Below, one piece after another: positions 45,101 through 53,975 of a stretch of DNA of 64,000 bases. The stretch's first letter is position 1. Each line of letters opens with the position of its first letter. Source of the DNA: Acanthaster planci (lineage: Eukaryota; Echinodermata; Asteroidea; Valvatida; Acanthasteridae); the NCBI RefSeq assembly GCF_001949145.1, contig NW_019091757.1, positions 27,662-91,661 of the forward strand. Reading direction: 5' to 3'. The notes below the pieces were generated by a model. It made no database searches. It was not told where the DNA came from and saw nothing but the letters and a program-made list of their open reading frames with translations. The position numbers and the translations under genes are program-made.

Positions 45101-47453
45101 CGTTCTACCACCCAGTTATGAGCATGTACCACTCAGTTATGCGCGTGTATAGTTGAAAGCAATCAGTGAAATTAAATATTGAAGTTTCCAAGTCAAGTCA
45201 GCATGATTCAGTCAATCACAAGCCTTTCGTAATAAAATGAGTCCATTTGAAACGGCCGTTTACCTTGTGTCGACTGTTGAGTACTCTCTTGTTTTGGCTT
45301 CTCCGATGTGCCTTGTTTATTCTCCTGTGGCGGGGCACCACACTGCTCAGACGGCCTTTCACCATCTTCAATTTAACATGTTTGATCAAAACAAAAAGAG
45401 AGAATTCGCTCACTATCTCATATAAAAAGCCATTGATAAGATGGTGTATAATGCTCATCGTCACTCTGTTGATTCTCACACAGGCATAACACTGTTCTCC
45501 ATTAACTTCTACTTCATGTAAATGCTCAAACATTCCCCAAGACAACTATATGACGACGGTTTCCAATGCCAGTACAAGCAGCTAAAGAAAAGAATCAAGT
45601 AGGTGAAAAAAAGAATTCCAATAAGGAAGTTCCAATGCTTTTACATATCATTAAATTTTACATCAAATTTCCTTGTTCTTTTAGTTCTATGAATCAAACA
45701 AAACCCACATCCTCGCTAATCACAAAACAACATAAAAGCAAAGTATAAATGCAGTTTGCAAATGAATTTATAGAAACCCAACACCGCGTACAACAAAACT
45801 GTGCCCTAAAAAAAGTGGTTGGTTTCAGGGATCCTCAATCACCTTTTGAGCTGGGATGGTACTGATAAATGTTGAAGACACTTCCAGGTGCGTTGCTAAC
45901 GACGATATTTCCAGAGCCTGATACATTGGGCAGTTCACGAAAGGGGGCGGTTGCCTCTAATTCTGTAACTGTGAACAAAAAAAGGGAAAGAAAGAACTTA
46001 CACCAAGTTTTTTACGGCTTCATTCCACATCCCAAACATGAACATCTCCTCATGAACCTCTGTTTCATCTGCAATGTATTCACAGCACTTGCAGCTTACA
46101 GTTTTTTTAAACGGCAACAAAACAAACTGCTGAGGGGGAAATGAGAGTCGGGGCATCATACATTTTCCAACAATTTGGAAAAAAAATGGATGACGTTCTT
46201 TTAATCACTCACACCGCCTCTTCTGACCTTGATAAAGGGCCGTCTAGAATCTTGGGATGTCTGCATAGTTTTTGTCTCTAATTTCACCGCATGAAAACAT
46301 AATAGACTGCTTTAGACAAATCAACCTAAGAAGTGCGGTTTCCCAAACCTTGTTTTCTGTGATTTTATCTGTTCAAATAAATGTGGAAGCATCCAAATCA
46401 AATGCAGCGTCCTTTGTCTTCAGAGCTAAACTATAACAAGCTAAAAAGGGCGTTTTTGCCAAGATGCAAATTCTGAATGTGGATTGTGCCATTCGGCGAA
46501 AACAGAGAAAATGAGAGGAACCCTCGTCCTGTGTTCCTAGTGGATAAACTCTTGTGCATACCAAACAATGGCTACAAACAATGGCTACATGCACCGTAGC
46601 ACTTGTGCCTAAAAATGATCATATGCGATCGAATGTCTAATTCTCACCGCCAATGGCGACCATATTTGCATTTGTTAGTCGCCCACCTTTCATGTGCATA
46701 CAGTATGTACAAAAATCCACCTGGCTCTTTTTTTTCTACTACCCAGTGGCTCAACTTATTTTTCTCTTTACAGCACTGCATGCACTGCAGTACAAGCCTT
46801 ACGCTGACTTTTTTTCCTGGACAGCCCAGGGGGCTAGTAAACTGGGTATTTTACTAGCCCATTTGGAGTTTTACTAGCCCGTATGCAAAAAAAAGAAAAC
46901 CGACAATTGTTGTTAGCCCTAATACCAATGAAGAAAATAAACTGCTGATGGGAAAAACAAGAGGCACGATTTGCTGTATGTCACATGCACTCGTAGTTAA
47001 AGGTTTTGCAATCGAGCATTTATTATCACCAAAAGCAATACATGTGTTTTGATCTAAATTTTAACACTACAGGTAGGTTCTATACTGATCTTTTCACTAG
47101 CCCACCGGGCAACAAAGGAACCAACTCTAGGTAGCCAGGAGCATTTTTTGCTAGAATTTGTACGCCCGGCTAGTACTATTTCGAGGCCTGCAGTATTCCA
47201 GCTTCATTCTTGGGGCATAATCAACAGAACACATAAGCACCTGTTCAGCGAGATGGGCATTCACTCCAGAAAGCCAATACACCTGTTGCTCACCTGTTTG
47301 TTCCTCAGTTGCTGTCTGGGCCTGGCTGTCTGGTCCCCGCTCATCGGTATGTTCCCCAGCCTGCCCCCGTCCTTCGTCGCCAACTTGTCCCTGTGCCTGT
47401 GGCTCACAGGGCGACATTGTCCACAGATGCTCTATCGCATCAGGCTCTGTCAT
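39682..47453 (-). CDS. NLR-3: Death-NACHT-LRR receptor with an N-terminal amyloid/RHIM-like exon, 6 exons
   Basis: Minus-strand model. Exons: 47294-47464 (ATG at 47453), 45843-45962, 45264-45365, 44325-44585, 43670-43702 (33-nt microexon) and 39682-42176. Every junction is phase 1. Coding length is 3171 nt, predicting 1056 residues and no disabling mutation. Order: acidic Gln-rich N-terminus, 40-residue segment with a beta-rich Asn/Gly motif, polar linker, one Death domain, microexon, NACHT, winged helix, about seven LRRs. It shares the NACHT exon structure and LRR style with NLR-1 and NLR-2 but has one Death domain, a different first exon and no PWWC insert, so it is an older paralog. It probably acts as a cytosolic sensor; the N-terminal motif hints at polymerising signalling. 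An acceptor just 5' of the ATG (gttattag at 47465) shows that a leader exon lies further upstream. Confidence 0.83.
42177..43669. other. NLR-3 intron 5, nothing recognised
   Basis: AT-rich intron between the microexon and the NACHT exon. No repeat or further exon supported. Confidence 0.5.
43670..43702 (-). CDS. NLR-3 exon 5: 33-nt microexon
   Basis: Acceptor gtttttccag, donor ACCG|gtatgt, phase 1 on both sides. It encodes about eleven residues, STLQTRCQLT plus split codons. It has a good splice context and preserves the frame whether included or skipped, so it could be an alternative cassette. There is no protein-level support beyond that. Confidence 0.5.
43703..44324. other. NLR-3 intron 4, nothing recognised
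   Basis: No exon, repeat or element supported between the Death exon and the microexon. Confidence 0.4.
44325..44585 (-). CDS. NLR-3 exon 4: Death domain
   Basis: 261 nt, phase 1 (acceptor cctttag, donor AGAG|gtacgt). Contains IPDKVLFKIAKELPHWEELA, LNLEFSDADLSRFKGDYP, AYKMLIAWKQKQAAHVDQ and ends DLSVILRG. Death pattern with helix-5 Trp. This is the only Death domain found in NLR-3. Confidence 0.87.
44586..45263. other. NLR-3 intron 3, nothing recognised
   Basis: Short AT-rich intron without visible elements. Confidence 0.4.
45264..45365 (-). CDS. NLR-3 exon 3: polar linker
   Basis: 102 nt, phase 1, donor CAAG|gtaaac; the acceptor (ttaaattgaag) is weak. It encodes a Gln/Glu/Ser/Lys-rich spacer (GERPSEQCGAPPQENKQG, then SEKPKQES). 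Similar in composition and position to the linker exons of NLR-1 and NLR-2. Confidence 0.7.
45366..45842. other. NLR-3 intron 2, nothing recognised
   Basis: No element or exon supported here. Confidence 0.4.
45843..45962 (-). CDS. NLR-3 exon 2: beta-rich RHIM/amyloid-like motif
   Basis: 120 nt, phase 1 on both sides (acceptor gttcacagttacag, donor AAAG|gtgatt, the latter not a strong donor). It encodes LEATAPFRELPNV followed by GSGNIVVSNAPGSVFNIY and a short polar tail. The core alternates beta-branched residues with Asn, Gly and Ser, as in RHIM and NLR-associated amyloid motifs, but the RHIM tetrad (I/V)-Q-(V/I/L/C)-G is not exact. It sits N-terminal in an NLR, where such motifs would be expected. 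No equivalent exon is seen in NLR-1 or NLR-2. Being an exon is inferred from splice sites, phase and open frame. Confidence 0.55.
45963..47293. other. NLR-3 intron 1
   Basis: Contains a small hairpin (46831-46860) and several 'ctagccc' blocks up to about 47180, perhaps a decayed repeat. No exon supported. Confidence 0.45.
46831..46860. repeat. Small hairpin with repeated ctagccc motif
   Basis: 'gggctagtaaa' and 'ttttactagccc' form an 11-12 bp stem around a 7-nt loop. Further ctagccc blocks follow at 46874-46880 and 47098-47104. Probably part of a decayed dispersed repeat. Confidence 0.45.
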
Positions 47454-47464
47454 GCCGACATGAC
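47294..47464 (-). CDS. NLR-3 exon 1 (start codon)
   Basis: The acceptor tgttattag is followed at once by GTCATGTCGGC, and the first in-frame ATG is at 47453 (MTEPDAIEHLWT). A second in-frame ATG (MSPCEPQAQG) lies 12 codons on. The rest is Gln/Glu/Gly-rich (QAQGQVGDEGRGQAGEH) to ACAG|gtgagc, phase 1. Because the ATG is inside an exon that has its own acceptor, a non-coding leader exon is expected upstream. Confidence 0.68.
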
Positions 47465-50400
47465 CTAATAACAAGATCGATTCATCATGGAAAAGTCTCC
47501 AGGGAAATCTCACAAGAAGTTAATATTAAACTACCAGCATATCATTCCTGATCATGCATTTACCCTCTCATTTATCAAAGTTCACCACTAACTAATTGAA
47601 TAAACTTCATAAACTGTCATGTTCTACCTTGATAACTATTGCAATCCGAATTTGTACATATGACATGAATCAAACCTTGATTACACATAAACTGCATTAT
47701 AGGCTACCGGCTTCATATCCCACTGTACAAATTAAACCCAAATGAACAAAATAAGTAACTACATACCCTAGAGAGATCTCTGGATGATGCAATCATGATC
47801 GATGCTTCAACCGGTCTGAAAACAGGACAGCAGAACATGATATACGTCACACAAAAACCTTGCATCCACTTCCATTTATGAATACATGTAGGAGACTACT
47901 GTGTTATCCTTCATGCCCATGCCCGGCCCTTGGTATCAGAGAAAGCACTAAACCGTCGTGTAAATTTACTCTTGGTCTTAGAGTTTTGAGGAAAATAAAT
48001 CAACCAGTCACCATAGTCGCAGCAAAATAACTACCGAGTCGGGGAATTCCCGATACACGTCTTTGCTAATGACGTCATAATCACAAGCCACCGATATGCA
48101 GGCGCTCACACTCGTCCGTGTACCTAGTACCTAGTTCCAGATCCGTCAAAAGAAAAAGCCACACATAAACACAGTCGAAAATAGAAATAGCAGCCGGATG
48201 TAAATATCAGGGTATCATATCTGTCACCATAATATGCTCATTCATGAGGCACTGAGCTTTCGGTATTTGGCTGTTTATCTATTCAGCATTACAAAGTACA
48301 AAATACAATACCTTCTTTCACACCGCCGCACATTTCCTAAATATTGTTGATTATTGGCCTTTACCAATAGAGGGCGGCGTTCACAGACAATATTCGTGAA
48401 CAACCTTCAACAGAGTAAGAAAACTCGTTTCAGGCCACGCCCGGCTACCCTATATTAAAATTAGCTTAACTCTGGGGGCAATTCGATTGAAAAGTAGTTA
48501 TCCACAAAAACAAAATACATTTACATGGTAATTTTTTTTATTTGAATTTTTTTTTTTTTAGATTATTTGTTCTCTTGTTAACTGAATAGACCTAACACAT
48601 GTCACGTTTTGTTCACATGTACGTAATTTTCCACCGGACGAGTGGACATGATCCCGGCATCGAGCTCACTTAGGAAAGCGTACATGTAAACAAAGCATTA
48701 CGTGATTTTTCAGATATGGATACGGAAGTTTTTGATCGTTACAGGTTGGAATGCCTGTCGATCGGATTTATCTTTCTTCGAGCCCTGGTAACTATTTAAA
48801 AGATATTCCTAACTGAGCCAGGACCACTTAAATCAAGCAAATGAACGACTCTTTAGTCGCATGCAGAAAGTTTATCATTCTTCTAAGTACTGCAACAACC
48901 TCCACCACTGGTGTTACAGGTGCGTGGTGGCAAGCTGACTCTAATATACATGTGGTGGGTCCCCCTTAATTAAAATGTATCAATATTGGACAGTTTTGTT
49001 TTGAAGGTTTCGATGTTTAAAGCTTACCATATTTCGGCTGGTAAATATTTCCATTCCACATGGGCCCTGAGTACAAAGGAGAATTTGCAACAGTCTTTTA
49101 GTGGTGGTTGATGGGAAAAGGAAATAAAAGATGTGATGGGAAAGGAAATAAAAGATGTTATCCATGTTGTAATCCCCTCTTTTAGATTTAACCCGATAGT
49201 GATCCGTGTTCACTGATACTTGATGATGGATGGATTAATTCAATAAATTGGGTTTACTGGTGGCTCTACCGTCCTCCAGAGATTTCCATCCAATATTTGA
49301 ATCGAGAAAACACAGTTTTTTTGTCGAAAATCTTTACATACAAATCTTCCCGCCTTCCGCTGGACTGCTTCTAGTGATGTGTTTTTGCGATCTTAATGGT
49401 ACGGATCCCAGACACTATATAGCACAATATTCTAACTTAGGTCTTAGGGCTAGGGTTTTGTAGGCAATCTACTTTACCCTTGAATTCGAAGATAAACGAA
49501 GAAGAATTCAAAGATAAAAAAATTCTCTCGATGCGCTCAGTAATGAACAACTCCAAATAACTCCCAGACAAGACATTGAATGGGCTTGCTAAGAAAGCTC
49601 ACCCAAAATGTTTTGTTTCAAGTAACATATAGTCCAAACGGCAAGAGTATAACATGACTGTTAACCATTATATAAAATCTATGCATATGTTGTAGATACA
49701 TATAGCATGGTTATAATACATGTACATGAAAAACTAGAAAATATATACGCATGCTCTGATATGTAACATACCAAACTTCTGAACAATGTCTTCATTACTG
49801 GACTTTTCTCTAAACACCCTTATCCAAAATCACACATAAAAATTATATTCTCACACTTCCCAAGTCCCCGAACTCAGAATTTCTTCAAACACCAAAAGCC
49901 ACTATCCCTTACCGACTGCAGACCTGTCCTTACGGGATTTGTTCCACTTCTTAGCTTCAAGACAGCTAGATTTTAAGTTTTGGAGCTTGAACACTGCCCA
50001 TAACGTCAATTAGTAGTACACTTGCACCCACACGAGGCATTTTCACACCACAACCTCTCAACCTAGGGTGAACTCATCAACCATGATGAAACCATGACCG
50101 CCCTGGGTTGCAAATTTGACTTTTTAACCCCCAAGTTCAAGCTTTTGTTGTTCTGTGTGAATCGGACTTATTGGGCTTAGTTCAACCAAGGAATGTTTGA
50201 TGTTGGCAATATGGGCCATGTCAATCAATGCAATATTCAAAATCAACCAGGAGGCAACCAAATCTACAAGTTTAAAAACCCTTGGGAAGAACTAACTTCA
50301 TTTCTTAAGCAATTCAGGAAAATTCCTCAAGACTGCAGCTTGCCAGCCAGGGTTTATTCTGGTTTAATGATATGTCTAAAACCAATGCCATTAATGCCTC

Positions 50401-50569
50401 TTGTGACAGAGCCCTGAAGTTCAGGTTGTGCCAGCTCAAACTGGAAGTGGTACAGGAGTATCGCATGCATCTGTAGAAAGATGACTGAAGCCGCTGTCCA
50501 GTGGAAGGCATATGTGTGATTGTTAGGCACAGCCCCACTTCCGGGACACTACTTCTGCTGGGACCATTC
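47465..50569. other. Spacer: NLR-3 upstream region, no gene found
   Basis: Contains a CRE octamer at 48070-48077, a donor-like 'ctctagg|gtatgt' on the minus strand near 47768 that could end an NLR-3 leader exon, an inverted CCAAT pair near 48355-48370, and a 24-bp tandem duplication (gatgggaaaggaaataaaag) near 49110-49160. Nothing else supported. Confidence 0.45.
48070..48077. promoter_or_regulatory. CRE/ATF octamer upstream of NLR-3
   Basis: A perfect TGACGTCA about 620 bp upstream of the NLR-3 start codon; the same octamer occurs about 690 bp upstream of NLR-1. Candidate only. Confidence 0.3.
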
Positions 50570-51301
50570 GTGAGCTTTTGATTGGTCGGCTGAAGACCCA
50601 CTTCTCTGATTGGCCATCGGGGCAGTCCATGCGAGTGACCAGGCTGAAGCCTAGCCTGGTCACCTGCTGGAAGATCTTCAGTGGCCAAAGGGGCTCCTCC
50701 TCGAGCTCTCAATCTTGCTGCAGTCCCGTTCTTCTCCACCTCCTCCAACAGAAAGACCTCCTCCAAACCGTAGGGGGGCCCAAAAGGAGTGAGAAACTAG
50801 AGCAGGTCAGGTATTTGTTTTAAAGTCTCTGCGCTTCCCACGTACTTGTAGCGGCCAATTTTGGCCACATCAACCATCTTCGCAGTGATCTCTACAAATT
50901 CCAGTTCGCGGCCCGCCCTGGCCTCTTTCAGCTCCTTCGCCCTGGTGCCGGGCTTCAGCGGTCTTGGCCTTCATGGCCTCCTCACATGCGATTTGGTGTC
51001 TTCTAAGGGCCGCGGCATTGATCAGTTAAGAAATTTGGTAAAAGTTGGCCTCGGCTTCAAGGAGGCTCCAGTCGCAAAAGTCGTCCAGCAGGCAGAGCGC
51101 ACCCTGCTTCAGGAAATTAAGTACGAAGCGGAAAGTGGGTCCATCGCGGTCAATGATGAGGGTGCCGTCCTTGTCGCACCCGGCAGGACGGAATGATCCA
51201 GTGAACATGCCGGACAGCATGTTGTTAGGATAGCGCATCAAGGTCGTTCGGGTGGTGGTGTACTTGGATCCTCCAACATCAAGTCTAACAACGTTGTCCA
51301 T
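50570..51301 (-). pseudogene. KCTD pseudogene 1 (psiKCTD-1)
   Basis: ATG at 51301-51299, followed by an almost complete BTB/T1 domain: MDNVVRLDVGGSKYTTTRTT, MRYPNNMLSGMFTG, LIIDRDGPTFRFVLNFLKQG and LLEAEANFYQ, then a stop at 51026. Homology continues in other frames: ELEFVEITAKMVDVAK, GSAETLKQIPDLL, an in-frame TAG, LEEVFLLEEVEKNG, then FQQVTRLGFSLVTR and SEKWVFSRPI near 50580. At least two stops and several frame changes make it a pseudogene of the KCTD-C type. The intact BTB portion could still yield a domain-only protein of about 90 residues. Confidence 0.85.
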
Positions 51302-51549
51302 AACTGCACTGCACATAGGTTGTACCAAAAGGGGGGGAAAAAGAGTGGTGCTCAGCAGAAATAAAATTGGCGCACTGATCAGGCCATCATGTATAAAAAT
51401 TGAAATTTCCAACATCACTTGCCATTTTTGAAACAGTCTTTCCAGAACTGTTAATTAACTAAGGTGATTGGACGATATCAGTGTTATTGACAAATCATGC
51501 AATGAGATTAACTGATCGCACAAATATCGAGTCATGCAGATTGACAGAT

Positions 51550-51636
51550 AGCCCCACTAGTGTGGCACGGACTCTCACTCCCGATCCATATTAAGGATGG
51601 ATCGGGAGTGAGAGTCCGTGCCACATTAGTGGGGCT
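51550..51636. repeat. Near-perfect 40-bp-arm hairpin
   Basis: The left arm 51550-51589 (agccccactagtgtggcacg...) and right arm 51597-51636 (...cgtgccacattagtggggct) are complementary at 39 of 40 positions around the 7-nt loop attaagg. The lack of decay implies recent origin or selection. It could be a miniature fold-back transposon or a small-RNA hairpin precursor. Neither is shown. Confidence 0.9.
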
Positions 51637-52813
51637 AGGCTGGCTGAGCACATGAATGCAATGAACAGGATGGGGGAAAACCATGATTTCACACACATGA
51701 ACTCTACACGTGTAGCTCTATGCCCGCACACAGTGGCACAGGTACACGCGTTATTGACAGGCCCTGGTCTAGGGTTCAAAGTTCACCGCCTTGACTAAAC
51801 TTGCTTAGGTCCTCACAGAGACTAAAAACACAAGTAAAAGAGGTATGTACATGTACTAGGTCCGTCAATTAGTGCGGCCCCACGCGCGCGTTTAAATACT
51901 AATGTTCCCAAATGACTTTAAAAAAACAAACAAAAAACAGGGCCAGTTCATTTTCTTGTTCAAAGTGCAAACAATGGATATAATCATTCACAAGAATAAA
52001 ATCATCCTCATGTCTATCTGGGACAAACTATGAAACAATCCTTTATTCATGATCAAAGGATGATCTCTCATTACATGTTCCAAATCTTCGATTCCAACAT
52101 AATTTTCCACACACCTATTGAGGTTAGGTTAAAGCAAGCGAATTTCATGGAAATTACTTTGACAAACACTTACCTTCATGTGAACGCTTGAAGGGAAGCT
52201 GCAATGGAATTGCTTTAACACAAACCTTCAAAATAGACCTTTGTGTCTCAGTAAACCCATTATCAACTTATTTTGATGGGGTATTTTACTACCTTTTTTA
52301 TGATATTTCCATTATCAAACTTAAGTACATTCACTTACATGAAAAAAAAAATTTCTAAAGCAATGGGTACAGAGGTATTCACATTCACAAATATATGTAG
52401 ATTTCAACAGTCTTACTTTTAAACAGTTTCCCAACTACAAAGACCATCGTGAATACATGTGAGATCTGAAGGAACTCTGGCAAAAGTTGTTCATTTGTAA
52501 ATACATGTACAAGCTTTTCCCTTCCTTTCTTTGATGTGTTTAAAAGTACCAGTAATTAGATAAACAACAGGAAACATTGCCTATTACTTTTAACTTAAAA
52601 TACTTTTTCTGAGAGACATCTCTGACATGCACAAAAGCTTAATGTCGTCCACTTGTTTACTGCAACCTTAAAAAAACAATAGTTGGGCCAGCCCAACTGC
52701 AGCACGACAGCCGAAAATGTCTTCAAGTCTGTTGTCACTGTTGGCTGTTTTTTGGTTACTTCTAATTTAAAGAAGATGACCAATAACAACAAATATGTAA
52801 TAAGACTCCAACA

Positions 52814-52975
52814 NNNNNNNNNNNNNNNNNNNNNNNNNNNNNNNNNNNNNNNNNNNNNNNNNNNNNNNNNNNNNNNNNNNNNNNNNNNNNNNNNNNNNNN
52901 NNNNNNNNNNNNNNNNNNNNNNNNNNNNNNNNNNNNNNNNNNNNNNNNNNNNNNNNNNNNNNNNNNNNNNNNNNN
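52814..52975. other. Assembly gap (N-run)
   Basis: 162 undetermined bases; no annotation possible. Confidence 0.99.
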
Positions 52976-53261
52976 CAGTGACCGGTGGCTAAGGCTCAAA
53001 CAGCCTAGGCTGAACAATAATTATTGGTGTAAATTGTCATTTTAAAAATCAACTGCTGATTTTCTTCAAAACCGTAATATCAGGTGTCAAAAATATCTCT
53101 TGTTTAGGATTTTTTCTCATAAAACCGCATTCTTTGATATGTCACTCAAAATGGGTAAGATTGACCTGTAGGTTGTCATTCCCCGCTCGACCCCAAACTA
53201 CACGTACACGCCTGCATGTTCAACTTGAGCTACTGATGCTGGATGCAGAAGGGCTTTAGAG

Positions 53262-53975
53262 TCATGTGACTGGTCTATAGAATATCCGTTTCTCCGAGTT
53301 CCTATCGTCGCAAGGTAAAATACTCTGCACCCTGAAGCCAAGTCTGGTAGCATGTCGGAAGATCTTGAGTGCTTCTACTGGCGTTTCTCCATTTTGCTCA
53401 CGGTTGCGCCCGTCAACTATTTCCCCACAGCGCTCCAGCTCACCCCACGGTTGAACTTTGCACTCGCCCATCATCTCAGGAGGCAAAAATGGAATGAAGA
53501 AGCTGAGTAACTCAGGAAGTTGCTCGAGAACTGCCCGACTCCCTGGGTATTTCATTTTCCCCTGCCAATGTGGTTCTCAACTTGGGCTGTGATGGAGACA
53601 AATTCAAGTTCCGGGATTGCCGTGGCCTCCTGTTTTCTCTCACTGGCTCATCTCAGGGCTGCAAGTGTGGCTTCACATATCTTCTTGAGTCAGAGTTTCT
53701 CCTTCAGGCTCGCTATGGTCTCAGCGAGCTCTTCCAGCAGGTAGAAGCTCACCTCTGACTCCAGGAAACCCCACTTGTCAAAATGTGGTGGAAGATTGAG
53801 TTCCCCTGGCGCAAAAAGTTCAAAATGATCCAAAACATGCTCCCAACCCGGTCGATGACATATGCTCCATTGGCATCACAGGCAGCTGGCTGCAGCGGGC
53901 TGGTGAATATGTTATGAAGCATGCTGTTCGGGTGCGTCAGTCTTAATGACATCACACATTCTTTCCATCGCTACA
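53262..53975 (-). pseudogene. KCTD pseudogene 2 (psiKCTD-2)
   Basis: Minus-strand remnants in KCTD order: SLRLTHPNSMLHNIFTSPL, CDANGAYVIDRVGSMFWIIL, NFLRQGN, SFYLLEELAETIASLKEKL (another frame), then YPGSRAVLEQLPELLSFF and VEALKIFRHATRLGFRVQ, ending RIFYRPVT with a stop at 53262. The start and the LNVGG strand are lost, and several frameshifts separate the blocks. More decayed than psiKCTD-1. Confidence 0.82.

Larger units (their letters stand above)
51302..53261. other. Spacer with hairpin and assembly gap
   Basis: Contains the 87-bp near-perfect hairpin (51550-51636) and the N-run 52814-52975. No exon recognised. Confidence 0.5.

Noticed and set aside
50635-50663. Palindrome gtgaccaggct...agcctggtcac as a regulatory element
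   Set aside because: It lies in the decayed coding part of psiKCTD-1 (QVTRLGFSLVTR); the symmetry is probably accidental.
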